From assembly GCF_000283155.1 (NCBI RefSeq), contig NW_004454225.1:5788058-5852057 (forward strand): DNA of 64,000 nt, given 5' to 3'. The DNA is from Ceratotherium simum simum. Lineage: Eukaryota > Chordata > Mammalia > Perissodactyla > Rhinocerotidae. Both the position numbers and the translations under genes were made by a program. Positions 1-11,339 of this stretch are shown here, one piece after another. The notes beneath the pieces are model-generated. The model saw only the letters and a program-made list of their open reading frames with translations. It had not been told where the DNA came from and did no database searches. Within the stretch, counting starts at the first letter, position 1; each line of letters starts with the position of its first letter.

Positions 1-486
1 ATTATAAGGGAACAGTATGAACAATTGTATCCCAACAAATTAGATAACTTACATGAAATGGAAAAAAATTCTTAGAAAGACACAAGCTACTGAAACTGAC
101 TAAAGAAGAAAGAGAAAAATCTGAATAGACCTATAACAAGCAAAGAGAATGAATTAGTAAACAAAAAGAACTTCCTGCAAAAAACTCTCAAGACCAGAGA
201 GGTTCACTGGTGAATTCTACAAAACACTTAAAAAAGAATAGTCAAAGCCAATCCTTTATAAACTCTTACAAAAAAAAGAAGAGGAGGGAACACTTCGCAA
301 CACATTCTGTGAGGTCAGTATTACCCTGATACCAAAACCTGACAAAGACAGCAGAAGAAAGGAAAGCTAAACGCCAATGTTCCTTACGAATACAGGAAAA
401 ATCCTCAACAAAACACTAGCAATCTGAATCCAGCAACGTACAGAAAGAAATAGACAGCAGAACCTAGCGGGAAAATCCTAAAGAAT

Positions 487-507
487 ACACACACACACAC
501 ACACACA
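487..507. repeat. (CA)n microsatellite
   Basis: About ten uninterrupted AC dinucleotides inside the decayed L1 ORF2. Such a tract is a likely length polymorphism. Confidence 0.9.
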
Positions 508-767
508 AGTATCAGAAATAAACAAGCTCAGTAAGGTTGCAGGATTACAAGACCAATATACAAAAATCAATTGTATTTCTATACAACTGCAATGAACTGC
601 AATTAAAACAACATGAAATTAAGAAAACAATTCCATTTACAATAGTATCAAAAAGAATAAAATACTTAAGAATAAACCTAACAAAAAGCACACCATTCAT
701 ACACTGAAACTATAAAAAAATCATTGAAATAAATGAAAGAAGAACTGAATAAACAGAAAGACATCTC

Positions 768-1253
768 ATGTTCATGGGTAAGACTGCAATGCTCCCCAAA
801 GTGATCTACAGATTCAACTCAAGGCTCATGAAAACCCCAGCTGCCTTTTTTGCAGAAATTGACAAGTTGATCTTAAAATTCATATGGAAATGCAAGGGAC
901 TCAGAATAGCTAAAACAACCTTGAAAAATAAGAACAAAGTTGCAGGAATCACACTTCCTGATTTCAAAACTCACTACAAAGCAACAGTAATCAAGACAGT
1001 GCAGTGCTGGCATAAGGACAGACTTCTAGATCAATGGAATAGAATTGCGAGTCCAGAAATAAACCCCTACATGGATCACTCAGCGATTTTTGACAAGGGT
1101 GCCAAGACCACTCAATGGAGAAAGAGCAGTCTTTTCAACAAATGGTGGTGGGACAACTGGACAGCCACATGCAAAAGAATGGAGTTGGACCACTACCTCA
1201 CACCTTATACAAAAATTAACTCAAAATGGATCAAAGACCAATTTAAGAGCTAA
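768..1253 (+). pseudogene. L1 ORF2p C-terminal remnant
   Basis: An open stretch of 161 codons matches the region after the reverse transcriptase in L1 ORF2p. Recognisable landmarks are a 'PKVIYRFN' start, '[15 protein letters not shown]', 'DQWNRI', 'SPEINPY', '[11 protein letters not shown]' and '[18 protein letters not shown]'. An intact ORF2p is about 1,275 residues and carries an N-terminal endonuclease and a central reverse transcriptase, both absent or broken here. It is a dead fragment, not a gene. The first codon is not a real start; the frame simply opens there after upstream damage. Confidence 0.88.
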
Positions 1254-2345
1254 AACTATAAAATTCGTAGGAGAAAACATAGGTGTAAATCTTTGTGAGC
1301 TTGGATTAGGCAATGATATCTTAGATATGATATAAAAAACACAAGCAACCAAAGAAGGAATAGATCAACTGAACTTCATCAAAATTTAAAAATTTTGTGC
1401 TTCAAAAGACACTATCAAGAAAGTGAAAAGACAGCCCACAGAATGGAATGAATTATTTGCCAATCATATATCTAATAAGGATCTAGTATGTGGAATATAT
1501 CAAGAACTCATAGAGCTCAATAATAAAAAGGCAACCCTATTTAAAAATGGGCAGTTTAAGAAATTTGAATAGACACTTTTCCCAAGAAGATACACAAATG
1601 GCCAATAAGTACATGAAAAAGTGCACATGACTGGTCACTAGGGAAATACCACAATGAGATATCACTTTACAACCACTAAGATGGCTACAATCAAAGAAAT
1701 AGCCAATCACAAGTATTGGCGAGGGTGTAGCGATACTGGAAGCTTCCTACATTGCTGGTGGGAATGCACAATGGTACAGCTGCTTTGGAAAATAGGTTGG
1801 CAGTTTCTCAAAAAGCTAAACACAGAGTTACCAGATGACCCAGCCATTTCACTCTCAGGTATACAGTCAAGGGAACCGAAAACATGTCCACACAAAAACT
1901 TGTACACAAGTTCACAGCAGCATACTCACAACAGCCAGAAAGTGGAAACGACCCAAAGGTCCATCAACTGGTAAATGAATAAATAAAACGTGGTCTATCC
2001 ATTCAGTAGACCATACTTCAGCCATAAAAAGGAACAAGGCACTGATTCATGCTACAGCATGGATGAACCTTGAAAACACTATGTTAAAGCAAACCTAAAA
2101 GACCATATACTGTATGATTCCATTTATATAAAATCTCCAGAATAAGCAAATCTATAGAGATAGAAGGTAGATTAGTGGTTGCCAGGGGCTGGGGGAAGGG
2201 AGAAATGAGACTGCTAATTGGTATGGGATTTCTTTTGGGGGTGACGAAATTTAGATAGTGGTGATGGTCACACAACCTTGTGAATATACTAAAAGTCACC
2301 AAATTGTACACTTTAAAAGGATTAATTTTATGGTATGTGAATTAT

Positions 2346-2425
2346 AGCACAATTAGAAAGGAGGAGGAAGGGGAGTGGGGGAAGAGGGGGAAGGAGTTGG
2401 GGGAGGAGGAGGGGAGTGGGGGAGC
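2346..2425. repeat. GA-rich low-complexity tract
   Basis: Almost pure purine on the plus strand (mixtures of gga, gag and gggag), directly after the L1 3' end. It probably derives from the L1 tail. Confidence 0.7.
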
Positions 2426-2429
2426 AAGA

Positions 2430-3470
2430 GAGAAGTTGCTTCCCTGGGCACCTTTGGCAAAGGTGCTGCCTTCGCAATCATTTTTAAGGTAATATGTCTA
2501 CTTGATGGTTATTAAGACTATGATTAAAAGATCTCAGAGGAAGCAGGGCAAAAGCCAGACACCCAGATGTACCCCAGAGATAGTCACAGGAGTGTCCTGT
2601 TTGTCATCATGGGTCCCGCCCAGGCTCACACCCCACCGTTAGAGCGAACCTGGCTGTGTGCCCCCCACCAACAGAAGGCCCTCGTGCTCAGTGGTCACCA
2701 CACTATTACACGCACGCAGGAATTTATAACTCACAGATTCTGCCGGTCTGTGGCTTACTAGTGGTTCAAAAATCAGGGGGAATTTCGTTGGACTCATTCT
2801 TTACTGGCCCCTCTCAGCACAAGAGCAAGAAATAAAACTCTCCTTGAACTCAGCGCGCAGGAAGCCCAAACTCCAGCCGTACAAGGAGGTGTTACAGCAT
2901 CAGATGCCTGAGGCCCCTAACGGCTGACCTTCTCAGCAAAAAGAAAAAAAAAGTTTTCCCTGCTGGGCTTCACATTTAAATGCAAGTGCATAATTAGTCA
3001 ACATTCAAAAATAGACGGGTGTGCAGGGCACCATATGAGGGCACAGAATCAGGCTAGGCGACACCTCTCAAGATCTTGATAAGAAGCAGCTCAAGTTTAC
3101 AGGGTTAAAGAAATTAATAAGATTTTTTTTTAATGTGTAAGAAAACCACATTGGCTAGTGCTCTGCTTGACCTCTCTTCAGCAGTCACTGACTGGCATGG
3201 TATCCATCTGGACCCGTCTTATTTGCACAGGTCCCTGTGGGCAGGGACCATACCACAGCTGATGCCATGTGAGGCCAAGTACCTCAGTGGAGTCCCACAT
3301 ACATCCTTCTTCAACTAGATAAATTTAATTGAACTGAAACCTGGAATCATAGCATAAGTGAATTTCCAGAAGAAGAATATGGCTTGATATGTGTTGGTAT
3401 AGTCAAAAAGTATTTTTAAAGCTCCCTTCTAGAAGTTTGGGGATTGATGAACAAAACTGGCAAAATCATG
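2430..3470. other. gene-free stretch, no repeat confidently identified
   Basis: No exon with paired splice sites, no long ATG-started frame and no RNA gene was seen. A run with an AATAAA near 2832, followed by CT-rich sequence, could be a remnant of an old LTR. I could not find termini to support that. Confidence 0.4.
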
Positions 3471-3479
3471 GACCTCATG

Positions 3480-5290
3480 GACCCTATATTCTAGTAACAG
3501 AAGACAGGCAACAAATAAGTAAATTATACACATAAATAAGTACCATGGAGATAAATGGAGCAGAGGATAAACAGGTGACATTGAGCAAAGATCTGAAGGA
3601 GACAGGAAGGGAACAACGCCATTAGGAAGACAAAGTGGCAACATGAGGCTGGGCGGAGGCCCCTCACTGTGAGTGATACATGAAGCCACTGGAGGGTTAT
3701 ATACAGAGGAGGGTTGTGTGCAGGGCTATGATCTGGCCTCTGCACTTGAAGGATCCCTCTGGCTGTACATCAAGAGTAGACTTCCAGGGCCAATGGAGGC
3801 AACAGGGAGACCAATTACCAGTCTACTGCAATGATCCAGGCAAACGAAGATGGTGGCTTGGACCAGGGTGGTTTTGGTGAAACTGCTGAGAAATAATCGG
3901 ATTCCAGATATATTCTGAAGGAAGAGTCAATTGTCTTTTCTTACAGATTTGATTTGGCATTCAAGAGAAAGGTTGAATGGAGTGGGCATTAACTGAGATG
4001 GGAAAGACTGCAGGAAGAACAGGTTTATGGGGGAAGATCAAGAATCCCATCTTGGACGTGTTACGTTTGAGATGCCTATTAGATAGCCAAGTGGAGATAC
4101 TGCGCAGGCGTTTGCATATATGAGTTCAGGGGAGAGACGGAGGCTGAAGATATAAGTTTGAGGATTGTCAGTATATAAGGCACAATATCAGGTCAGCCCC
4201 CCAAGAAAGTAGGTGTAAAAAAAGAAAAGATGCCAGGGCTGAGCCTCCCACATTCAGAATTCAGGGGGATGAGGAGGAACCAGCAAAGGAAACTGAGGAA
4301 GAACAGCCAGGGAGAGAGGAGAAAAACCAGCAGACTAGAGTGTTCAGGAAACCAAACGAAGAAAGTGTTTCCAGGAGGAGCGGGTGATGTGTGTGTCAAA
4401 TGCTACAGTGATAATCAGGTGAGATGAGGACCAAGAACTGCCCTTTGGTTTAAGCCATGCGGGAACCACCGATCACCCTAAGAGTAGCCATACTGGTGGA
4501 ACTGGGTGGTTGCGGGGGAGCCTGTCTGAGTTCCAGATACATTCAGAGGAGAAGAATTAGTGATGGTAAACAGAGACAACTGTTTCAAAGAACTCTGCTG
4601 TAAGGCAGAGAAACGATGTGATAACAGGAGGAGGGATGGGGGTCAAGGGAGAAATTTCCTCAAGACGGGAGAATCAGCAGCATGTCTGAATACTCGTGAT
4701 AGTGATCCAGTAGCGAGGCAAAGAGAATGAAGCAGGCAAGAGGGAGAGAATTGCTGGTTCCCACGGGTTTGCCAGTGGAGACAGGACCTCATCCCGTGCA
4801 CGAGCCTTCCCTATGCACACGGACGGTTCGTACCTCGTAACAAAGGAGAAGGCAGAGCCTGGGGACACAGACGTGGTGAGGAGAGCCTGTGGCAGTGCCC
4901 TTCTGCTTGTGTCTCTTTTCTCAGTGAAACACGAAGTCGGGTCATCAGCAGCAAGTGAGGGCGGGAGAGGCATCTCCGGATTGAAGAGAGAGGAAAAAGA
5001 ATGAAATGGCTGTCCAGGAGAGCAGGAGAGTGGGAGAAGTGGAGTGACTGCCAGGGGGTTTTAAGAGCCCCTCTGAGGTCCATGGGCATGAACTTGAGAG
5101 CCAGTACTGGGGAGGCAGAGAGCTGGGTTTAATTTGGGTCAGGGTTTTGAAAAGAGAGTGTGAAACAGCAAGGTGAGGGTGTGTGCAAGGTAAGTGACGA
5201 CATGCGCATATATTGCTCAGAAAGGGACACCCAGAATGAAGGGAACTGTCGGTGTAATTGAGACAATCAGACAAGACTGAAGTTAAGAGA
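3480..5290 (-). mobile_element. L2 LINE, antisense, with decayed ORF2
   Basis: Read on the minus strand, this is the L2 (CR1-group) ORF2 region. Landmarks on the plus strand are the antisense of the 'RLDYCNSLL' region near 3780-3870 ('gatggtggcttggaccaggg') and of the region leading to the polymerase motif. The reverse-transcriptase YADD box falls near 4150-4185. There the minus strand reads about YTDN, so the catalytic aspartate pair is lost. Further conserved phrases continue to about 5290. Many stops and indels are present. L2 has been inactive since early mammals, so this is a fossil. The exact boundaries are approximate. Confidence 0.8.
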
Positions 5291-5339
5291 CAAGAAACTC
5301 AAGCTTGGGAAGAATTTTAAGAAGGGAAAAAACTCATTT

Positions 5340-5530
5340 TAATTCAATCAGCATTTATTGGGGACTTGCTTTGAGCCAGGAAATGTGCTTAAGACTTATG
5401 AAAACCTGTCACTTAACCCTCCCCATGGCCAATCACTTAACGTTCTTCCCATTTCACAGGTGAGGAAACCAAGGCTCAAAGCGGGCAAGCAATTTGCCCA
5501 GGGGTTACACAACTGCTAAGCCCAGAGCCA
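5340..5530 (-). mobile_element. MIR SINE (antisense)
   Basis: Antisense of the MIR core: 'cccatttcacaggtgaggaaacc' type text near 5450, followed by 'caatttgcccaggggttacacaactg'. The core is the RNA polymerase III derived tRNA-SINE of early mammals. Confidence 0.75.
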
Positions 5531-6680
5531 GGTCCAGAGCTGGGAGGAGAGCTTTGCCCAGGTATCAAGTTCACATGGTTGTCAATGGCCAAGGCTTTCT
5601 TGTTGCTTTTTGTGAAATTAATAACAAGCTCCTTGAAGGCAGTGGCAAGTCTCTGGCTACCACTGCTGCCTGGATGGTCACAAACACTCGTCTCCTGCCT
5701 CACCCTGCTCTCCAAGCACGTGGGGAGGACCTGCTGTAACTGCATTCCTTGTTGTGGTTATTGCCGATGCAAATAACTGCTTTCTTTATTTTATCCATAA
5801 ATTCACTTCCTAATAACAATAAGGCATGCTAGGGCTTTGGCCTCATGCCTTATTACACCACCTGAGGAGTGAGATAATCACCCAGAAATGTACTGCCTGT
5901 TGTGCATTTTATTACTTGAATACAAAGTGATTCAATTCAAGAAACACTTAGTTGAAGACAGCATGAAAAAAAATAATAATCATATGAAAAGTAATTCCTC
6001 CTAATGCTACTGAGTACACTGCAGGGAATAATCCTCTTCCAGTGGCAGGATGGTCTGGATGACCTGTTGGGTCTTCTCCAGTTCTGATTTCTACCAATTG
6101 CAAGATCATAAAAGCTAGTGAGACTTCAATGACACTACGATTATTCCAAAGAGCCAAATCTGGGTAGTTCTGAAAATGGAGCCTATTTGGGTGTTGGACC
6201 TAACATTCTTGGTGTAAGCATTTGCCGAGCAACTATGCTCTCAGGGATTCATCTTCAGCAAACACTGCAGGCCACACACTGCGAGGCTGGAGGAATAGAG
6301 AGAGAAGTATGACCCACCCGACCCTCCAGTAGCTCAGCACCTAACTCAGGATTTAAAAGAAACAGCAGCATGTGTTGAAAGAACAGGACCAAGGTGTCTG
6401 TGCAGCATGTCCAACTCTGCTGATGGAGCGTGGAGAAGCGCAGTGACACCCGTCTCCCCGGAGCTGATGCGAGTGTGAACTACATCCCCCCATCCCGGGG
6501 CTTAGACCAAAGACTCTTCCCAAGAGATGCCATCACTGGGTCATGTCAGGGGGGAAAGAGCTATTCCATTCAAACAGAAATAACACAGGGTTTTATTGTT
6601 ATTAATACCAGTATTTTTTAAATGCATTTATTTTCCATTTTTAAAAATTAATTTTACCGGCTGTCGAAGCAGACGTGTAG
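5531..6680. other. gene-free stretch
   Basis: No exon, RNA gene or dated repeat could be supported. Short overlapping frames near 5494-5776 lack splice context and codon bias. Confidence 0.4.
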
Positions 6681-6689
6681 CTTTAACAC

Positions 6690-6852
6690 AGTGGTTCTCA
6701 ACTGCGGTCCCTGAACCAGCAACCTCAGCAGCACCTGGGACCTTTTAGAAATGCAGATTCTCAGGCCCCACCAGCCCAACCCGATCAGAAATGCCAGGGC
6801 TGGGGGCCCAGCATCTGTGTTTGAACAAGCTTGGGACCACTCTTTAGAAGAA
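6690..6852 (-). mobile_element. MER5-type hAT MITE
   Basis: The left end reads 'cagtggttctcaactg' and the body carries 'aaatgcagattctcaggcccc', both diagnostic of MER5A/B, a non-autonomous Charlie (hAT) element. The body order indicates minus orientation. The right terminus is decayed. Confidence 0.75.
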
Positions 6853-6883
6853 CCTGAAGTTGATTTATAAGGACGAGTCTATA

Positions 6884-7145
6884 CATTTTTGTGTTTTTTT
6901 TAACACATTTTTTGTGTGTGTGTGAGGAAGACCAGCCCTGAGCTAACATCCATGCCGATCCTCCTCTTTTTGCTGAGGAAGACTGGCCCCGGGCTAACAT
7001 CTGTGCCCACCTTCCTCCACTTTATATGGGACGCCGCCACAGCATGGCCTGACAAGCAGTGCCTCGGTGCACGCCCGGGATCCGAACCTCGGCCGCCAGC
7101 AGCAGAGCGTGCACACTTAACCACTACGCCCCAGGGCCAGCTCCC
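6884..7145 (-). mobile_element. ERE-type SINE (perissodactyl), antisense
   Basis: A T-rich head is followed by the doubled 'gaggaaga..ctgagctaacat' unit, then 'cgccgccacagcatgg' and the antisense tRNA-like head ending 'cttaaccactacgcc..ccagggccagct'. The direct repeats AGTCTATA at 6876-6883 and 7146-7153 flank it as a target-site duplication. The SINE family is restricted to perissodactyls, which dates the insertion to that lineage. Confidence 0.92.
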
Positions 7146-7224
7146 AGTCTATAGTTTTTTAAGGAGGCTCATGGGTAAAGCTCCCTGCTTGATATCAAAA
7201 TGAAGTTGAAAGACCAGCAAATGT

Positions 7225-7375
7225 TACATTTCAGTGATTCTACTAGAGTCACTTCGCAATAACTGAGCACCTATTTTGCTGGTTAATCATCAACCTCATG
7301 ACAACCTTGTGAGTTAGATACCATTATCCATATTTTTAGAGGTGAAGAAATTAAACACCAGAGAGAAAAGCCAAA
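7225..7375 (-). mobile_element. MIR SINE (antisense)
   Basis: Contains the antisense MIR phrases 'actgagcacctattttgctgg' and 'caaccttgtgagttagatacc', followed by a decayed 'gaggtgaagaaatt' core. Confidence 0.6.
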
Positions 7376-8250
7376 TTTACTCCTGACCCAAATTTAAAAG
7401 AACAGGATCCAAATTTGGCCAAGACCCAAATTTAATCCTAGGCTTTGTGCTCAATTGTGCCAGGTGTGTGTGTGTGTATGCGCACACTCACAGAGGTACA
7501 TGTGAGTGATTTGTGTGCATTCCCCAATAAACACATAGATAACAATGAAGTTCTCATATATTGATAGAATAATAAGAAAATCTGTCAATCCTAAAGAATG
7601 GATAACTCGCGTTTGCAAAACAGTCTAACAATTCTGCAACTTACTCAACAGAACATGTAGAAAATTAAAAGCAAGTCCACAAGTATCTAGTCAAATACCA
7701 GGATTCCAGGGTTCATGCTGCCACCATTTGAAGCCCAGCCCTGCCTCCCCAGCCCAGCCTCATACTCCCTTAATATCTTAGACTTGGCTGGCAACCCCTA
7801 GTCTACTGTTCTAAACATAGGAATTATAAGAATGCAAGTCGATTTACAAATATATTCCAAATGACAGGGTTTCATAAAAAACAATTTAGCCAGTCATCTG
7901 AATTCAATTTAGCAGAAAAATCCGTAGTTATAAACTGATCTGCCTCCACGGCCGGCAGCCCCACACATCTGAGCCACAGCCTTCCTCCACCAAGGGTCTC
8001 CCCCGACGGCAGGGTCTCCTCAAACCCCCGCGCAGGCTCTCACCTTCCTCCCAAACCTCATCTTCACAAATACCTGCTCTTGCAGCATAAATTTCAAGTC
8101 TACCCACACACACTACAAGACACACCAACACAAACTCAAAAATCAAACTCAGAATATAACAGAAGCCTCTCAAAGTTAATATACTTTAATGGAGTCGTAT
8201 ATCACTATTATAAACAATAATTATAAGGAATATGTAGAAACATAAAAACG
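7376..8250. other. gene-free stretch
   Basis: Contains only a short GT/TG run near 7464-7478 and unique sequence. The 81-codon minus frame at 7928-8173 has no splice context and is not called. Confidence 0.4.
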
Positions 8251-8995
8251 TGTTGTTATGAGAGGTTTGGGGGATTCGATCGGAGACATAAAAGAAACTT
8301 TCCACTCCAAACAAATGGATTGAATGTATATTTTATTATATAGAGGATAGTAAAGGCAATAGTCCTCCAACAGATCTGAATAGGTCAAGTAATAGGGAAA
8401 AACACCAGCTCGATCAGAAAGGGAAACACCAGATCGGCTGAGATAGCAGCAGATTCGAATAGGTCATATAATAAGAGGGAAAAACATCAGATCGATCGGA
8501 AAGGGAAACACCAGATCGACTGAAGGGAAATGACACAAATCAACCGGAAAGAGAAACACCAGGTTGACCGAAAAGAGAACACATCAGATCAATTACTTCA
8601 CAATAAATCAATTACTCACAACATCCACGCCCCACTGCCGGGAGAGTCCTGTCAATCGACACGGCTGGGTGGGAATCACACGTCCTGGGCAAGGCGTCAC
8701 TTCCACAGGTGGAACTCTCATCAGGCCTCAGTTTTCAGCAGTTTATATATGCAGTTACAGAGTTTAGAGAGCAAGCATTTTGTGTTCCCATGCACAAATG
8801 GTTATCAGTGGCGTACGTGCACTGAGCCCCCTGGCTATCGTCCCAGCCCAGTAGTTGTGTACGTACATTGTTTACCCTGGTTATCATCCCAGCCCGGCAC
8901 AGATGGCCAGTCTGTCCCAGGCTGCAGTGCTCAAAGGGCCTTGAAATTTTTATACATTGCAACTATCTCCATGGGAGAAGGGCCAGTTCCCAACA
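8251..8995 (-). mobile_element. candidate solo LTR of an endogenous retrovirus
   Basis: Read on the minus strand the segment begins TGTTGGGAAC (8995 downward) and ends TCATAACAACA (at 8251), the TG...CA termini of a retroviral LTR. A TATATAAA box lies near 8742-8752 and an AATAAA near 8335. About 745 bp fits an LTR. No primer-binding site follows one end, no polypurine tract precedes the other, and no gag, pro, pol or env is nearby, so it would be a solo LTR. I could not find an exact target-site duplication, which weakens the call. The family is not recognised. It contains a 79-bp tandem duplication, listed separately. Confidence 0.55.
8373..8524. repeat. 79-bp direct tandem duplication
   Basis: Unit one begins 'gatctgaataggtcaagtaa' at 8373 and unit two begins 'gattcgaataggtcatataa' at 8452. 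Both continue through 'gggaaaaaca(c/t)cag' and 'gaaagggaaacaccagatcg'. Shorter related pieces ('ggaaagagaaacaccagg') continue to about 8590, so the array is decaying at its right side. Confidence 0.85.
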
Positions 8996-9084
8996 CGCAG
9001 AAAGCAGCTTTTATATTTCTTTTTGTGCTGGTGGCTGTAGGTCAATGGAGCAGCCAAACACAGCTGTACTCATGTCAAGACATG

Positions 9085-9260
9085 TGTTTAGGACAATGTT
9101 AAGTGAAAAAGTACAGTGGGGTATACATTATGAATACAATGATATAAAAATGTGTTTTCATATGTGGACAGGGTCTAGAAGATGTGACAAACATAGCTGT
9201 GTTGGGATGGTGGAGACATGGATCTTTTTTATTTGTGTTCTTTAATGAATGTTTTATCAC
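9085..9260 (+). mobile_element. L1M-type 3' end fragment (tentative)
   Basis: The phrases 'caatgttaagtgaaaaagtacag' and 'tgggatggtggagacatgg' resemble the 3' UTR of old L1M elements. There is no coding part. Confidence 0.4.
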
Positions 9261-9261
9261 A

Positions 9262-9690
9262 GCATGTCATATATACCATGCCTACCAGGCAGTCCATGAT
9301 CTAGCTCTGCCTGCCTCTCCCTTCCCACCTTTGTCACTCTCCCCACCTGGCTTCCAACGGCCCCATGGGTCTCTCTGCCCAGATCCCTCCCCAACTCCTC
9401 ACCCGGCTAACTCTTCTCACCTTCAGATCCGGGGTGACCGTCACCACCTTAGAGAGGTCTCCCTGATCACCCTGTCTACACCCTCCTGTAGAGTCTCTCA
9501 TCACAGCCTGTCCTTCCCCTGCGCTGCACTTATTACAATTGGTAATTATACTTTTATTTGGGAAATTATCAACTTGCTTATAGGCTCCATGAAATAAAAG
9601 TGTTTTTACACCACTGAACCCCCAGCCCCAGAGTACACGGCACACGACTAAAGCTCTGAAAGTTTTTATCAAATTAATGAATGGAGGGTT
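9262..9690 (+). mobile_element. L2 LINE 3' end
   Basis: Sense L2 3' terminal text: 'catgatctagctctgcctgcctctcc', 'gcacttattacaattggtaattata' and 'ataggctccatgaaataaaag'. This is the usual short 3'-anchored L2 fragment. Confidence 0.8.
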
Positions 9691-9728
9691 TTCACAGCCC
9701 TGCTGTTCAAACAGCACTCTTCTCCCAA

Positions 9729-9788
9729 CACACACACACACACACACATGCACACACACACACTCGCGCACACACACACTCGCACACA
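9729..9788. repeat. (CA)n microsatellite
   Basis: CA repeats with scattered 'catg' and 'ctcgcg' interruptions. Confidence 0.95.
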
Positions 9789-10942
9789 GTCCTTCCACTC
9801 CTGGATCTTGTTTAGGATCGTTACTCTCTTTCCCACCATCCAAGGTAGAAGTTTAGGCATCATCCGTGATTTCTCACTCATATCTCCTATACTGCAAACT
9901 AGTGACCAGTGTCAGAAAGGTTTTCTTAATCAACACCCATGACCTTTATGATTGCTCAGTGTCTGGCTTCCCTGTTAGACCATTCATGTCAGGAGAGCAG
10001 GGACCACGTCTGATTACATTGGTCCAAAAAATAATGAATATTGAGTTTAACTGAATTGAGTATTGTGGTTTTCTGATCATTTATATCAGCATGAATGCCT
10101 TGCTGCCCCAGATTATAGATCCTAAACAAAAAGCTTATATTGCTTTGTTTGTAATATGCTTTCTCTATCATGCACACAAAAATCTAATTTCAGAAAATGT
10201 CTCAGAAATTCACTCTTATCTAAGGAACATTTTCAGACTCCACCACACCTAATGTGATGACAGATACAGCCACAGGCAACAGAAAAACAAGTTGTGTCAG
10301 AAAAACTGACCGCACGTCGGCTGTCAAACAGTCGTTCCATCTCACACACCGTTTCACTTGGCAGCCTTTTAAAATGGAAGAGCTGGAAACCGCCACGCTC
10401 TCCCGGCTCCTGTGAGCAGACAAGGAGTGTTCAACACCTCCTATTTATAGTGCAGCCAGGCCCGGGCAAGTCCTCGGATGCTGGCAAAGGAAAGTTGCGA
10501 TGGTTTCCTAGCTTTGGAGTTCAGTAACGAAAGTTTTGCTGCTGCTGCCATCTATAGCAGGAAATGTGTATCTGGAGACAAGAAAACCACTGTCACGTTG
10601 GCCCTGCTGGCCCTGCAGTGAAGCAGGCTGGATCATTTTCTGAATCCACCCTAGTCGTCTAATATTTGTAGGCACGTTGAGCACCAAATTAAGGACATTC
10701 GACTTTAAAACGTATAAGCCGATGCTTGTTGATAGATAAATATAAATTCCTAGACAATTTTGGCCCAAAAACCAGCATTTAATACATGCTTGTTGTGTCA
10801 ACGATTGACACAAACCAGACAGAATTATCAACTTCTAAAGCACCTTTCTCTCCGGCCTCGCACCCAGCACGATACGGTGAACTTGCCGCCACCTTCTGAC
10901 CTGTCGGCTGACACCGGTGTTTGAGAAAGAGAAGCATCTCAC
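9789..10942. other. probable intron sequence, no exon confirmed
   Basis: If the minus-strand exon at 10943-11049 is real, this is its downstream intron. No second exon with paired splice sites was found. A perfect TATAAATA sits on the minus strand at 10441-10450, without other promoter features. Confidence 0.35.
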
Positions 10943-11049
10943 CTGGCCTTGGTACTGCTCGATTTGGTGCTGTTGCCTGCGGCGACGTTTGTTTTGGTGC
11001 TATTTCGCTTCATTTCCTTCAAGATAAACTATTTCTGAATTTGTGAATT
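10943..11049 (-). CDS. candidate start-codon exon, probably EFCAB6 5' end
   Basis: On the minus strand a pyrimidine-rich acceptor ends in CAG just before 11049, and a consensus donor (CCAG|GTGAGA) follows 10943, giving a 107-bp exon. An ATG at 11013-11011 opens a frame of 23 codons plus two bases to the donor. An in-frame TAG lies 15 bases upstream of that ATG within the exon, so the frame cannot extend 5'. The peptide begins MKRNST and is rich in Ser, Thr, Asn and Lys; I do not recognise it. The exon lies about 6.4 kb downstream of the donor leaving the CpG island, on the same strand. EFCAB6 is proposed only from human gene order next to SULT4A1; its product is an EF-hand protein linked to DJ-1 and to axonemal microtubules. 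It could instead be a 5' UTR exon, an alternative N-terminus or a non-coding transcript. Confidence 0.45.
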
Positions 11050-11339
11050 CTGAAAAATAAGAGAGCAATGGGGTTAGCACAGATTGGCAGACAGATTTTC
11101 TTATTCAGTTTGTCAAGCCACAAGAACGGAGCCTTCGGGTCTGCAAAATAATTAAGTGATTTTGCGAGTTACTGGAGAATTGAGTTGAAAACCTCAGGCA
11201 GGGCCTCTACAAGAATTTCACACTAAAGTGTAGGCTTCCCAGGTGGAGTTATTTTGTCAACACTGTACGAGCACACTCCTCTTCCCATATCTCGATAACA
11301 CACCCACACACAGACACACACACCCCTGCTGTGGTCCCC

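Larger units (their letters stand above)
1..2345 (+). mobile_element. L1 retrotransposon, 3' half (old, truncated by window edge)
   Basis: The sequence reads in the sense direction through the middle and end of L1 ORF2 and then a long 3' UTR. From about 1 to 760 the reverse-transcriptase part is broken by stops and frameshifts and interrupted by a CA tract. From 768 to 1253 a readable C-terminal ORF2 piece remains. The tail (about 1930-2345) has the typical L1 3'-end phrases for a primate/laurasiatherian L1M-type element, such as the 'ccatcaactggtaaatgaat' block and the final 'tatgtgaattatagcac'. It ends in a purine-rich stretch rather than a clean poly(A). The 5' part lies outside the window. 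The subfamily (L1MA/L1MB-like) is my judgement from memory; membership in L1 is secure. Confidence 0.9.

Noticed and set aside
5828..5858. Short inverted repeat aaggcatg...catgcctt
   Set aside because: An 8-bp stem is expected by chance in a window of this size.
8530..9102. 190-codon plus-strand frame
   Set aside because: It lies across the candidate solo LTR and its flank, antisense to it, and shows no retroviral or host domain.
10508..10558. Possible alternative exon starting ATGGCAGCAGCAGC on the minus strand after a TATAG
   Set aside because: The acceptor lacks a good polypyrimidine tract and no consensus donor follows. The frame ends in a stop after about 36 codons.
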